Shown: positions 23,591 through 34,497, counted from the first letter of the stretch. The stretch is DNA of 64,000 nucleotides from Trachythela sp. YZ-2020 (GCA_016169945.1 JADLSH010000271.1:124001-188000); one strand, 5' to 3'. Numbers and translations are program-made. The notes: a model not told the origin generated them from the letters alone.

Positions 23591-23621
23591 CTGACGAAGG
23601 GCTTTAGCTCGAAACGTTGAG
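23591..23621 (+). ncRNA. Hammerhead ribozyme-like motif in the PLE 3' region
   Basis: CTGACGA (23591-23597) matches the hammerhead core CUGANGA. It is followed by a small stem GGGC/GCTC with a TTTA loop and then GAAAC (23611-23615). PLEs are known to carry minimal hammerhead motifs in their terminal repeats. Stem III and the U-H cleavage site are not obvious here, so activity would depend on dimers or may be lost. Confidence 0.55.
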
Positions 23622-23714
23622 ATTTTGTTTATATCCTTTATACACACGCGAAGCAACCCTCAATTTGTTCTATAGGTCAGTGGCCGATGCTGAATTAAAG
23701 TCTACGAGAGCTAG

Positions 23715-24122
23715 GGTTTTTTAGTTGCTTAACTGGAAAATATGGCAGTTGCACCAGAATTTTTACTGCTGGAAATGGCACTCGGTAAATTAGTGCCCTA
23801 CAGACCAAGTCTGTTATCTGGGTTTCTTGGCGGGGAAAACGATAATGAATCCCCCCTCCTCCTCCAAAGTCTATTACCATTTAAATGGAGTACTTGACGT
23901 AAATACTAAGTGTTTCCGTTCATCTCAGATGTGCCATGACAATTTTAGTCATATTACTGTAATAGTTTGGATGGAAAACAAAGGAAAACTGGAAGGATAA
24001 ACAAGGATAAGGATTTTGCAAGGATAAACAATAGAAATTTGTTTCAAGCTGTGGAAGCACTGTAGTCATGGCAACACGATCAGTAAGAAAATTTCTTTTA
24101 CAGTTTTTAGCGTACAAATTAC
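23715..24122. other. Intergenic, nothing recognised
   Basis: Short spacer between the PLE and the 9-bp-duplication element; no gene or repeat seen. Confidence 0.35.
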
Positions 24123-24282
24123 ACTACAAACCAGAGGAGGAATGAGGGTCTTCCCGAAATGCAACGCGCGCCGGGGCGGTTTATCATATATAATCAATTT
24201 CTCGGCCTGCTCCGTTATTGTTCGATTGTTGCTCGCTGCGTTTACATATCACAACTCAGAGATTATAGTAAAATATTTTAAA

Positions 24283-25430
24283 ATGGCGAGTTTTCGCAGT
24301 ATTAGTGGGATGAAAGCTTCTGAATTAGATGGGCATGGACTTCTTTATGTTTATTGTGTGTCGAAAAACCCTGTGAATATGATCATAGGGTTACCGTGCG
24401 ACGTGCGTTCAACTAGAATGCTGCGAGGTTCATATAAGTTTTACGGATAGTTTGGACATTCGACGAACAGCCCTTATTCCATCAGTTGTTAAAGGCATAA
24501 AAATCGAAGAAATGTTCGCCGATTGTAGTAGCCCTGCATTGATAGAAGTGCATACCAGTTGCGTTTTCAAGGTGAGATGATTTAAACGCATGCTTTCAGT
24601 AAAAATGTAGTGAAAATTGATTATAATATATAAATATATTTGATATAATTCAGGACATAAAATATATTTTTTATTTGTTTTTTTATATTAATATTAAACA
24701 CGCCATTGTTAGACTGATATTTAAGTCCTTTACCTTGACTTTGTTCCTACTCAATGTGTTTCTTACTTCCATGTGTAGTTCCACGACCGCATTGAAATCA
24801 GGGATGGATGTGGCCTATGTAATATTGTCATGTTGTGGGAGTTTGATATTTTACCATCACCAACATCCCAAGCAGTCCCTCCAGGTGACCTGGATATTCA
24901 AAATGACGAGCTGGATAATGTACTTCCACAATACCTTTAGACAATCCAACTGAATGTAATTGTTTTAAACAACTACTAAATCCTATTTGTTTGGCAAATA
25001 TTGATACACACAGAGTGGTAGAGAACGAAGACCTGTCTAGTGGTGCTAGTGTTGGTGAAACTGAGGCAGTGAATGTAGATGAAGTTGAGAAAATTCAACA
25101 ATTGACAGAAATTTTGGATGTGGAAAATACTGCCTTTGGTGACAATGTGGATGATGAAATGTCTGATGATGAGGACAATAGTTTGGATGTTATATCTATG
25201 TATTTTGAAAAGTTTGTTGTTGTTGGATCTTGGCAATAAAACAGATACCAAGCGTGCTCACAAGGTGCATGTGGAGAAGGTCATCAAACCTAGGGTTGAC
25301 ATTCAAAGTGGAACATGAACCAGACAATGTTCGAGACACAAATGCATTGAAATTTTTAGTGTTTCAGAATGACAACTGGCATATAATTGGCTATTATATT
25401 ATATTATATTGGGTGGTATTCTTGGTGGTG
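24283..25430 (+). pseudogene. Unknown element-borne gene with HIRAN-like end, frameshifted
   Basis: Starts at an ATG at 24283. The first exon changes frame near 24440 (continuing in a frame with DSLDIRRTALIPSVV) and ends at a GTGAGA donor near 24571. A second exon begins after a TAG acceptor near 24779 with FHDRIEIRDGCGLCNIVML. Acidic low-complexity sequence (25010-25200) follows, then VEHEPDNVRDTNALKFLVF...HIIGY, which resembles the HIRAN pattern EPDN-x2-D-x-NA. I do not recognise the first part. Probably a transposon accessory or transposase protein, now broken. Confidence 0.4.
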
Positions 25431-25859
25431 GTGGGGGTGGTATTCTTAGTGGACGGTTTAACTATGAAATAATGGAATAAAGCATTAATTTTTCCAGTAT
25501 TACAAAGATGTGAAGTTGAAACATAAAGAAAACTGATTCACAAGTCACAACAACTATTCTCTCTATAAGGTAGAAGTATAATTTTAAACCAGCTAGGATT
25601 GATCTGCAAACTGGAATAAAATTTTGCTCCATATCATAATTAATATTGTCACAGAACAATAAAAAAACAATCATATTTGTAAAGAAATAAATGGTGCTTA
25701 AAGATGGTCAGATGGACATTCATTCAACATTCGAACGTCATAAATCTTTCTATAGATTACTAATAACCCATTTACTGAGTACTGCTCCACTGACAAGTTC
25801 AATTGTCTGGTGTTAAGGACAGTATAATACTTAAGTAGGCAACTTCTCAGGGAGTTACA

Positions 25860-26755
25860 TATAGTTTTAAGTAGAAGTTTAGTAACTTAATTGACAGGAG
25901 GATGTTAGAAGAAATGCTGCATTGAATATGTCGGGCAGCATCATCCCAGAAATTGTTGTTATAACTAAATGATGGCCACTCTTGGACTGCAGAACGTTGT
26001 CCATATTTTCGATCTGTTTTCGCAATTGATATGAATTCAATAAATGCTTTGTTTTCCTCAAAGGTCCACTTATGATGTTTTACTGGGGACTTCTTTGTAG
26101 GAGTCAGCCTAATCTTTCTGCCAGGAAACTTTATAAAACAAAAAAATATTAAATGCTTAAATAGTTCTTAGAACCACTCGGCATAATTATTACAGTCAAA
26201 CCAGATGTTCTCTAGCTTGCGAGCAACATTGTCGCACAATATTGCAATTTTGACTGGGAGAAGATTGCTCTGAGCAATTGCTTTCAAACGATTATTATGT
26301 ACAGGTAAGACATTGCTGCTGACAGAGTGGCACTGGGGTACAAGTAAAAATTCTTTTAATTCTCTGCCAATCCCATATTAGTCCTGGTTTTGGGATATTG
26401 GGGGTTTACATTGACTGACCAGTGCATAATTGTATTTGGCAAGACAGAAAACGTCAGAATATGAACCATGACTGCAAGTACTGTGCAGCTATTGATGTAA
26501 TTTTCTTGATCATTACATGCTCAGAGAGATCTGTTATGATACTTGCATATAATTGAATATACAAATTACAATTTATACCTTTGTCTTTGGTGATGTTGTG
26601 TAACTCTTAAACAAAGTTACAAAGATCGACTGGTTGTTGAAGTCTTCTTGTTTTTCGATCTGGTTTCCCTGGTGTATCACCAATAGAAGTATATACACGC
26701 TTAGCACTTTCATTTTCTTCCTCACTAATGACAGCATCGCTGTTATTAGTTGCCA
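25860..26755 (-). pseudogene. Myb/SANT-like DNA-binding gene of the element (two pieces)
   Basis: On the minus strand an ATG at 26755 opens a short acidic exon that reads into KPDRKTRRLQQPVDLCNFV and stops near 26608. A second piece, about 26125-25860, encodes KHHKWTFEENKAFIEFISIA and WPSFSYNNNFWDDAARHI, a typical Myb/SANT-like trihelix pattern. The join between them needs splicing that I cannot fix exactly, so the model is tentative. Myb-like proteins commonly accompany DNA transposases and bind their ends. Confidence 0.4.
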
Positions 26756-26960
26756 TTATTATAATACTGCAAAGTTTACTCTATAAATGAAAAAATACAA
26801 TAAAATGTACTCAAATATAACGAAACCTAACCATAAAGGTAAGAATGAAATAAAATAGGTAGCAACACATGTCAAAGTTATCATAGAAAATAGCGATCCA
26901 TTGCAGTAGTAATTTCGTCGCGCCAAAACCACCTCCACGGGGGCATATTCCCGCCATCAG

Positions 26961-27862
26961 GGTTAGAATATAGCAAAAAATAGCTCATTTTCAAACCGCG
27001 ATAACTCTTCGGTTTTATGGAGTAAATTCATGTTTTAAAGTATCACTATAAAGAGTAAACATTCCTGAATTCACTGATATGATTTTATTTTAGTTTCCTT
27101 GTAAAAAAGTATAATTTACTCATGAATATTTCAATGCCAAGGGTTAGAATATAGCAAAAATAGCTCATTTTCAAACCGCGATAACTCTTCGGTTTTATGG
27201 AGTAAATTCATGTTTTAAAGTATCACAATAAAGAATAAACACTCCTGAATTCACTGATATGATTTTATTTTAGTTTCCTTGTAAAAAAGTATAATTTACT
27301 CATGAATATTTCAATGCCATCAGGGTTAGAATACAGCAAAAATAGCTCATTTTCAAACCGCGATAACTCTTCGGTTTTATGGAGTAAATTCATGTTTTAA
27401 AGTATCACTATAAAGAGTAAACATTCCTGAATTCACTGATATGATTTTATTTTAGTTTCCTTGTAAAAAAGTATAATTTACTCATGAATATTTCAATGCC
27501 AAGGGTTAGAATATAGCAAAAATAGCTCATTTTCAAACCGCGATAACTCTTCGGTTTTATGGAGTAAATTCATGTTTTAAAGTATCACAATAAAGAATAA
27601 ACACTCCTGAATTCACTGATATGATTTTATTTTAGTTTCCTTGTAAAAAAGTATAATTTACTCATGAATATTTCAATGCCATCAGGGTTAGAATACAGCA
27701 AAAATAGCTCATTTTCAAACCGCGATAACTCTTCGGTTTTATGGAGTAAATTCATGTTTTAAAGTATCACTATAAAGAGTAAACATTCCTGAATTCACTG
27801 ATATGATTTTATTTTAGTTTCCTTGTAAAAAAGTATAATTTACTCATGAATATTTCAATGCC
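26961..27862. repeat. 181-bp satellite, five copies, alternating variants
   Basis: Copies start at 26961, 27142, 27324, 27504 and 27686 with GGTTAGAATA. Two sequence variants alternate: one has CACTATAAAGAGTAAACATTCC and is preceded by ATCA, the other CACAATAAAGAATAAACACTCC and is preceded by A. The real duplicated unit is therefore a ~363-bp dimer. It lies in the right part of the 9-bp-duplication element. Confidence 0.9.
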
Positions 27863-28147
27863 ACTTTAAGGTCATGTTCACTGACCCGAAACATGCATAA
27901 ATACAATGGGAATTTAACATAACTAAAATGCGATATATATACAAAATTATTCCAAAATTATTTTATTAAATTACTGAACAAAAAAGTTATCAAAACATAC
28001 CTTTGAGAAAACGAGATCTTCACAGCAAAAATCGCAAACATTTCAACAGTTTTTAGCACGTTGAGAATAAAGATTTTGAATAATAATGAGCCGCATTGAG
28101 GCGCGTTGCATTTCGGGAAGACCTTCATTCCTCCTCTGACTACAAAC

Positions 28148-28769
28148 CGGCAATGTAGTTAAAATATTAATGGTTTTAACAATAGAATACTTAAATATAT
28201 CATGTAGGTATGTTATTACGCATTCTAATATTTTATTTTAATGTAAATTTGAAAAATTCAACCGTGCGTTCAATATAAAACGTTTCGCAAAGTTAATAAA
28301 ACAAAACTGCATTTACATATAAATTCCTCATTGAAATGAAATAACGCAGTTGAAAGTATACAATTCTCTCGTCAAACTGGCCCCGCTTTCCTTTAAATTT
28401 ATAGCTTTTTGTAACATAAAATATAGGATACTTAAATTAAACTGGAATTAAACGAGACTGACTATTTATATAAAGCTACAGTTTTTAAAACAACACTGAA
28501 TGATAATATGCCATGAACACATACATCAACGATTATTAAAAACTCGCCTTATATTTTCGCTCATATAGTCATATTACATATGTCTCTTCTTATGCTTTTA
28601 TATAAAGCAAAAGCGATAAAATTCGCCCCACAGCTCCCCTTTGTAAAGTCCCTAAAAGCGATTTTTAAATATTCAGAATTTCTCATGTTCATGAAATCTT
28701 CGCTCATACAGCCCACGCGATGTCCACGAAAAGTTCGCGAAATTCGCGAAAACGTTCACCCGTGACACC
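28148..28769. other. AT-rich spacer, nothing recognised
   Basis: No gene or repeat recognised between the 9-bp-duplication element and its solo end fragment. Confidence 0.35.
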
Positions 28770-28896
28770 GAGAGGAGGAATGAGGGTCTTCCCGAAATGC
28801 AACGCGCGCCTGGGCGGTTTATCATATATACTCAATTTCTCGGGCTGCTCCGTCATTGTTCGATTGTTGCTCGCTGCCTTCACAACTCAGAGATTA
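28770..28896. mobile_element. Truncated left end of the 9-bp-duplication element
   Basis: Repeats the first ~125 bases of the 24132 element (GAGGAGGAATGAGGGTCTTC onward) with few differences. It breaks off where the tRNA-array repeat begins near 28905. Confidence 0.75.
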
Positions 28897-29046
28897 TTAA
28901 TCTATGGAATATGGGAGTTGACGTGACAGAGACTTGTATCACGATGGAGTTTCAAATTTTTGAAAATATTGCAGTTTCAAGCAAACAAGGCAATACATAA
29001 CAAAAATATGTTACAAAGCATCAGTCCATATATAATCCCAGAAAAT

Positions 29047-29132
29047 GGGCATTGGTCGGATTCGTACCCACGCCATCGAAATTACTGGTATCTGAATTCA
29101 ACGCCTTAGACCACGTACTCGGCCATATTGCC
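29047..29132 (-). pseudogene. tRNA-Leu(CAG)-like pseudogene, U1, without MITE
   Basis: Leu-like sequence with loop TTCAGAT (anticodon CAG) but an altered B box (GGGTACGAATCCG) and poor stems. It is the only copy in the array lacking the MITE, so it shows the empty insertion site GCCTTAGACC. Confidence 0.7.
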
Positions 29133-29275
29133 TTTTTCTGTTTTTGTTAGGGATAATCTATAGCATAAATGACGCGGGTTATTCTATCTCTTTATTCAAA
29201 GCCTCTTCTTTTTATGGCAAATTACAGGATAATCTCGTGAACTTTGAATTTATTATAGATGTTTAAAACACGTGT

Positions 29276-29345
29276 TAGTGGTGGGATACGAACGCACGCA
29301 ATCGAAATGACTAAACCAGTGCCTCAGACCAATCGGCCACGCTAC
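29276..29345 (-). pseudogene. tRNA-Leu(AAG) pseudogene, U1
   Basis: Same locus as the other Leu(AAG) genes but lacks about 9 bases including the anticodon, and the B box reads GTTCGTATC. Confidence 0.75.
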
Positions 29346-29523
29346 CATTACCTGGAAGTTATTGGAATCCTAGCAAAACTTTCTAAAGAATATTTACTAC
29401 TATATTGTAAACGGCACCGTTTTCGGGAAAGACAAGTTGAATAAGAGTTGCATTTTACCAAAGATGTAAAAAGAGAGGAAAATATATTCCAAAGCAAGCA
29501 TTCCAACCTTAAACAAAGATCGC

Positions 29524-29595
29524 TGCGTTGACCGGGAATCGAACCCAGATCTACTGCTTGGAAGGCAACAATGCTAACCATTACACCATCAACGC
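29524..29595 (-). tRNA. tRNA-Gly(TCC), U1
   Basis: 72 nt; acceptor GCGTTGA/TCAACGC, anticodon loop CTTCCAA, B box GGTTCGATTCC. Confidence 0.9.
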
Positions 29596-29672
29596 ATCAC
29601 ACAAAATATTTTTGATCCCAATAGGTTTTCAACTCAGATAAAACAGGCAACATTAAATGCGAAAAAAGGCAA

Positions 29673-29770
29673 TGTCAGGTGTGGGATTCGCCCCCACGCC
29701 CACAATTGTGTACCAGAATTCTTAATATTCATCTTAAGTCTGGCGCCTTTGACCGCTCGGCCAACCTGAC
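29673..29770 (-). tRNA. tRNA-Leu(TAA), U1, damaged B box
   Basis: 98 nt with intron; the B box is changed from GGTTCGAATCC to GGGGCGAATCC, so transcription is doubtful. Confidence 0.6.
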
Positions 29771-29891
29771 AAGCGGAAAAGGCTTTCAAAGAATTTAAAA
29801 AAATGTATTCGTAATGACTGTGAACGACATCTGGGGGATGGGCAACTGTTAAAATTGATTGAAGAGGTATATATTCAACAAACTCTTGTCA

Positions 29892-29963
29892 GGTTCTGTG
29901 GTGTAATGGTTAGCACTTTGGACTTTGAATCCAAGGATCCGAATTCAAGTCTCGGCAGAACCT
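29892..29963 (+). tRNA. tRNA-Gln(TTG), U1
   Basis: 72 nt; acceptor GGTTCTG/CAGAACC, anticodon loop CTTTGAA. One T-stem change (GAATTCAAGTC). Confidence 0.85.
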
Positions 29964-30197
29964 TAGGATGTTCATGTGCATGGATTTTCATATTTACACA
30001 GAGGATATGATTCATGCCGAAAATTTTACTAGGCATTCAACAATGGAATGTGGTCACAATATTTTTACTTATGGGAGTTGACAAAACTTGTATCAAGGTG
30101 GAGTTTCAAATTTTTGAAAATATTGCACTTTCAAGCAAACAAGGCAAACATAACTAAAATATGTTACAAAGCATCAGTCAATAAAATCCCAGAAAAT

Positions 30198-30435
30198 GGG
30201 CATTGGTCGGATTCGTACCCACGCCATCGAAATTACTGGTATCTGAAATCAGCGCCTTAAGGCTCTTTTCCACTCATCGCAAAAACCAACTCGCAAGCTC
30301 GCTGCGAGTACTTTCATCCAATCACAATGCTCGACAGTTTATTTTAATTACATGCAAGAACTCGCAGCGAGTTTGCGAGTTGATTTTGCGATGAGTGGAA
30401 AAGAGCCTTTAGACCACGTACTCGGCCATATTACC
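30198..30435 (-). pseudogene. tRNA-Leu(CAG)-like pseudogene with MITE, U2
   Basis: Split by the MITE at 30260-30408 between D-arm and anticodon arm. Apart from the MITE it resembles the U1 copy. Confidence 0.8.
30260..30408. mobile_element. Tourist-like MITE (149 bp), U2 copy
   Basis: Inverted ends AGGCTCTTTTCCACTCATCG and complement, with inner inverted GCGAGCTTGCGAG-type arms, and TTA on both sides (30257-30259, 30409-30411). The TTA duplication fits PIF/Harbinger-derived MITEs. U1 provides the empty site. Confidence 0.85.
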
Positions 30436-30576
30436 TTTTCCTGTTTTAGTTAGGGATAATCTTTTGCATAGATGACGCTGGTTATTCTGTCCCTTTATTC
30501 AAAGCCTCTCATTTTCATGATAAAATTGCAGGATAATCTCCTGAACGTGGAACTTATTATATATGTTTAAAATATG

Positions 30577-30658
30577 TGGCAGCGGTGGGATTCGAACCCA
30601 CGCCATCGAAATGACTGGTGCCTTAAACCAGCGCCTTAGACCACTTGGCCACGCTACC
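30577..30658 (-). tRNA. tRNA-Leu(AAG), U2
   Basis: 82 nt; acceptor GGTAGCG/CGCTGCC, anticodon loop TTAAGGC, variable arm present, T arm intact. D-arm reads GGCCAAGTGG. Confidence 0.9.
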
Positions 30659-30836
30659 ATTACCTGGAAGCTATTCGAATCCTAGCAAAACCTTTCTAAA
30701 GAATATTTACTATTATATTGTAAACGGCACTGTTTTCGGGAAAGACAAGTTGAATAAGAGTTGCATTTTACCAAAGATGTAAAAAGAGAGGAACATATAT
30801 TCCAAAGCAAGCATTCCAACCTTAAACAAAGATCGC

Positions 30837-30908
30837 TGCGTTGACCGGGAATCGAACCCAGATCTACTGCTTGGAAGGCAACAATGCTAACCATTACACC
30901 ATCAACGC
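30837..30908 (-). tRNA. tRNA-Gly(TCC), U2
   Basis: 72 nt, all stems paired as in the U1 copy. Confidence 0.9.
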
Positions 30909-30984
30909 ATCACACAAAACATTTTTGGACCCAATTGGTATTCAACTCAGATAAAACAGGCAACATGAAATGCAAAAAAGCCGA

Positions 30985-31082
30985 TGTCAGGTGTGGGATT
31001 CGAACCCACGCCCACAATTGTGGACCAGAATTCTTAATATTCATCTTATGTCTGGCGCCTTTGACCGCTCGGCCAACCTGAC
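30985..31082 (-). tRNA. tRNA-Leu(TAA) with intron, U2, U33 changed
   Basis: 98 nt. Anticodon stem CCAGA/TCTGG with a ~14-nt intron after position 37. This copy reads CCAGACATAAG, replacing the invariant U33, so function is doubtful. Confidence 0.65.
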
Positions 31083-31201
31083 AAGCGGAAAACGCTTTCA
31101 AAGAATTAAAAAAATGTATTCGTAATGACTGTGAACGACATCTGGGGGATGGGCACTCTTAAAATCGATTATAGAGGTGTATTTTGAACACGCTCTTGTC
31201 T

Positions 31202-31273
31202 GGTTCTGTGGTGTAATGGTTAGCACTTTGGACTTTGAATCCAAGGATCCGAGTTCAAGTCTCGGCAGAACCT
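31202..31273 (+). tRNA. tRNA-Gln(TTG), U2
   Basis: 72 nt, intact stems, anticodon stem TTGGA/TCCAA, B box GAGTTCAAGTC. Confidence 0.9.
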
Positions 31274-31509
31274 TAGGATGATCATGTGCATGGATTTTCA
31301 TATTTCCACAGAGGATATGCTTCATGCCTAAAATTTTACTACACATCGCACAATGGAATGTGGTAAAAATATTTTTACTTATGGGAGTTGACAGAGACTT
31401 GTATCACGGTGGAGTTTAAAATTTTTGAAAATATTGCACATTCAAGCAAACAAGGCAATACATAATAAAAATATGTTACAAAGCATCAGTCAATAAAATC
31501 CCAGAAAAT

Positions 31510-31747
31510 GGGCATTGGTCGGATTCGTACCCACGCCATCGAAATTACTGGTATCTGAAATCAGCGCCTTAAGGCTCTTTTCCACTCATCGCAAAAACCA
31601 ACTCGCAAGCTCGCTGCGAGTACTTTCATACAATCACAATGCTCGACAGTTATTTTAATTACATGCAAGAACTCGGTAGCGAGTTTGCGAGTTGATTTTG
31701 CGATGAGTGGAAAAGAGCCTTTAGACCACGTACTCGGCCACATTACC
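31510..31747 (-). pseudogene. tRNA-Leu(CAG)-like pseudogene with MITE, U3
   Basis: MITE at 31572-31720 within the D-arm side of the Leu-like sequence. Confidence 0.8.
31572..31720. mobile_element. Tourist-like MITE, U3 copy
   Basis: 149 bp, TTA duplication, same site as in U2; carries ACTCGGTAGCG instead of ACTCGCAGCG. Confidence 0.8.
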
Positions 31748-31888
31748 TATTTCTGTTTTAGTTAGGGATAATATTTTGCATGGATGACGCTGGTTATTCT
31801 GTCCCTTTATTCAAAGCCTCTCATTTTCATGGTAAAATTGCAGGATAATCTTCTGAACGTGGAACTTATTATATATGTTTAAAATATG

Positions 31889-31970
31889 TGGCAGCGGTTG
31901 GATTCGAACCCACGCCATCGAAATGACTGGTGCCTTAAACCAGCGCCTTAGACCACTCGGCCACGCTACC
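31889..31970 (-). tRNA. tRNA-Leu(AAG), U3
   Basis: Anticodon arm intact; T stem has one mismatch (GTGGG opposite CCAAC). Confidence 0.8.
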
Positions 31971-32146
31971 ATTACCTGGAAGCTATTCGAATCCTAGCAA
32001 AACGTTTTAAAGAATATTGACTATTATATTTTAAACGGCACTGTTTCCGGGAAAGACAAGTGGAATAAGAGTTGCATTTTACCTAAATGTTAAAAGAGAG
32101 GAACATATATTCCAAATCAAGCATTCCAAGCTTAAACAAAGATCGC

Positions 32147-32218
32147 TGCGTTGACCGGGAATCGAACCCAGATCTACTGCTTGGAAGGCAACAATGCTAA
32201 CCATTACACCATCAACGC
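32147..32218 (-). tRNA. tRNA-Gly(TCC), U3
   Basis: 72 nt, intact. Confidence 0.9.
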
Positions 32219-32294
32219 ATCACACAAAACATTTTTGGACCCAATTGGTATTCAACTCAGATAAAACAGGCAACATGAAATGCAAAAAAGCCGA

Positions 32295-32392
32295 TGTCAG
32301 GTGTGGGATCCGAATCCACGCCCACAATTGTGGACCAGAATTCTTAATATTCATCTTAAGTCTGGCGCCTTTGACCGCTCGGCCAACCTGAC
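32295..32392 (-). tRNA. tRNA-Leu(TAA) with intron, U3, changed B box
   Basis: Anticodon loop CTTAAG kept; T loop reads GATTCGGATCC, disturbing the B box. Confidence 0.6.
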
Positions 32393-32511
32393 AAGCGGAA
32401 AACGCTTTCAAAGAATTAAGAAAATGTATTCGTAATGACGGTGAACGACATCTGGGGGATGGGCACTCTTAAAATCGATTATTGAGGTGTATCTTGAACA
32501 CGCTCTTGTCT

Positions 32512-32583
32512 GGTTCTGTGGTGTAATGGTTAGCACTTTGGACTTTGAATGCAAGGATCCGAGTTCAAGTCTCGGCAGAACCT
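32512..32583 (+). tRNA. tRNA-Gln(TTG), U3, stem mismatch
   Basis: GAATGCAAGG in place of GAATCCAAGG creates a mismatch in the anticodon stem. Confidence 0.7.
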
Positions 32584-32819
32584 TAGGATGATCATGTGCA
32601 TGGATTTTCATATTTCCACAGAGGATATGATTCATGCCTAAAATTTTACTACACATCGCACAATGGAATGTGGTAAAAATATTTTTACTTATAGGAGTTG
32701 ACAGAGACTTGTATCACGGTGGAGTTTAAAATTTTTGAAAATATTGCACATTCAAGCAAACAAGGCAATACATAATAAAAATATGTTACAAAGCATCAGT
32801 CAATAAAATCCCAGAAAAT

Positions 32820-33056
32820 GGGCATTGGTCGGATTCCTACCCACGCCATCGAAATTACTGCTATCTGAAATCAGCGCCTTAAGGCTCTTTTCCACTCATC
32901 GCAAAAACAAACTCGCAAGCTCGCTGCGAGTACTTTCATCCAATCACAATGCTCGACAGTTATTTTAATTACATGCAAGAACTCGCAGCGAGTTTGCGAG
33001 TTGATTTTGCGATGAGTGGAAAAGAGCCTTTAGACCACGTACTCAGCCACATTACC
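32820..33056 (-). pseudogene. tRNA-Leu(CAG)-like pseudogene with MITE, U4
   Basis: MITE at 32882-33029; B-box region further changed (GGATTCCTACCC on the plus strand). Confidence 0.8.
32882..33029. mobile_element. Tourist-like MITE, U4 copy
   Basis: 148 bp, TTA duplication, same insertion site. Confidence 0.8.
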
Positions 33057-33197
33057 TATTTCTGTTTTAGTTAGGGATAATATTTTGCATGGATGACGCT
33101 GGTTATTCTGTCCCTTTATTCAAAGCCTCTCATTTTCATGGTAAAATTGCAGGATAATCTTCTGAACGTGGAACTTATTATATATGTTTAAAATATG

Positions 33198-33279
33198 TGG
33201 CAGCGGTTGGATTCGAACCCACGCCATCGAAATGACTGGTGCCTTAAACCAGCGCCTTAGACCACTCGGCCACGCTACC
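33198..33279 (-). tRNA. tRNA-Leu(AAG), U4
   Basis: Same T-stem mismatch as in U3. Confidence 0.8.
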
Positions 33280-33455
33280 ATTACCTGGAAGCTATTCGAA
33301 TCCTAGCAAAACGTTTTAAAGAATATTGACTATTATATTTTAAACGGCACTGTTTCCGGGAAAGACAAGTGGAATAAGAGTTGCATTTTACCTAAATGTT
33401 AAAAGAGAGGAACATATATTCCAAATCAAGCATTCCAAGCTTAAACAAAGATCGC

Positions 33456-33527
33456 TGCGTTGACCGGGAATCGAACCCAGATCTACTGCTTGGAAGGCAA
33501 CAATGCTAACCATTACACCATCAACGC
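33456..33527 (-). tRNA. tRNA-Gly(TCC), U4
   Basis: 72 nt, intact. Confidence 0.9.
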
Positions 33528-33603
33528 ATCACACAAAACATTTTTGGACCCAATTGGTATTCAACTCAGATAAAACAGGCAACATGAAATGCAAAAAAGC
33601 CGA

Positions 33604-33701
33604 TGTCAGGTGTGGGATTCGAATCCACGCCCACAATTGTGGACCAGAATTCTTAATATTCATCTTAAGTCTGGCGCCTTTGACCGCTCGGCCAACCTGA
33701 C
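33604..33701 (-). tRNA. tRNA-Leu(TAA) with intron, U4, G53 changed
   Basis: T arm reads GTGGATTCGAATCCCAC: the last stem pair and B-box G53 are lost. Confidence 0.6.
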
Positions 33702-33820
33702 AAGCGGAAAACGCTTTCAAAGAATTAAGAAAATGTATTCGTAATGACTGTGAACGACATCTGGGGGATGGGCACTCTTAAAATCGATTATTGAGGTGTA
33801 TTTTGAACACGCTCTTGTCT

Positions 33821-33892
33821 GGTTCTGTGGTGTAATGGTTAGCACTTTGGACTTTGAATGCAAGGATCCGAATTCAAGTCTCGGCAGAACCT
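33821..33892 (+). tRNA. tRNA-Gln(TTG), U4, two stem changes
   Basis: Anticodon-stem mismatch GAATGCAAGG plus T-stem change GAATTCAAGTC. Confidence 0.65.
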
Positions 33893-34128
33893 TAGGATGA
33901 TCATGTGCATGGATTTTCATATTTCCACAGAGGATATGATTCATGCCTAAAATTTTACTACACATCGCACAATGGAATGTGGTAAAAATATTTTTACTTA
34001 TAGGAGTTGACAGAGACTTGTATCACGGTGGAGTTTAAAATTTTTGAAAATATTGCACATTCAAGCAAACAAGGCAATACATAATAAAAATATGTTACAA
34101 AGCATCAGTCAATAAAATCCCAGAAAAT

Positions 34129-34356
34129 GGACATTGGTCGGATTCGTACCCACGCCATCGAAATTACTGCTATCTGAAATCAGCGCCTTAAGGCTCTTTT
34201 CCACTCATCGCAAAAACCAACTCGCAAGCTCGCTGCGAGTACTTTCATACAATCACAATGCTCGACAGTTTATTTTAATTACATGCAAGAACTCGCAGCG
34301 AGTTGATTTTGCGATGAGTGGAAAAGAGCCTTTAGACACGTACTCGGCCACATTAC
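34129..34356 (-). pseudogene. tRNA-Leu(CAG)-like pseudogene with shortened MITE, U5
   Basis: MITE 34191-34331 has an 8-base deletion in its right arm, and the flank reads TTTAGACACG with one base lost. U9 shares both deletions. Confidence 0.8.
34191..34331. mobile_element. Tourist-like MITE, U5 copy (141 bp)
   Basis: Right inner arm lacks TTTGCGAG; TTA duplication kept. Confidence 0.8.
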
Positions 34357-34497
34357 ATTTTCTGTTTTAGTTAGGGATAATCTTTTGCATAGATGACGGT
34401 GGTTATTCTGTCCCTTTATTCAAAGCCTCTCATTTTCATGGTAAAATTGTAGGATAATCTCCTGAACGTGGAACTTATTATATATGTTTAAAATATG

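Larger units (their letters stand above)
21496..23701 (+). mobile_element. Penelope-like element (PLE)
   Basis: Carries a PLE-type reverse transcriptase followed by a GIY-YIG endonuclease, then a 3' region with a hammerhead-like motif. A 13-bp direct repeat CTACGAGAGCTAG flanks it at 21483-21495 and 23702-23714, which I read as the target duplication and use to set the ends. The 2.2-kb length fits one coding unit without a long upstream LTR copy. Confidence 0.8.
24132..28138. mobile_element. DNA transposon with 9-bp target duplication (Mutator-like)
   Basis: Inverted ends CAGAGGAGGAATGA followed by GGTCTTCCCGAAATGCAACG are flanked by a perfect 9-bp duplication, ACTACAAAC (24123-24131 and 28139-28147). 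A 9-bp duplication is the hallmark of Mutator-type elements, although I see no MULE transposase. The interior has a broken plus-strand gene, a minus-strand Myb/SANT-like gene and a satellite block near the right end. A third copy of the left end lies at 28770. Confidence 0.75.

Noticed and set aside
26961..27862. CRISPR-like array
   Set aside because: The repeats are 181 bp with no unique spacers, in a eukaryotic context; it is a satellite.
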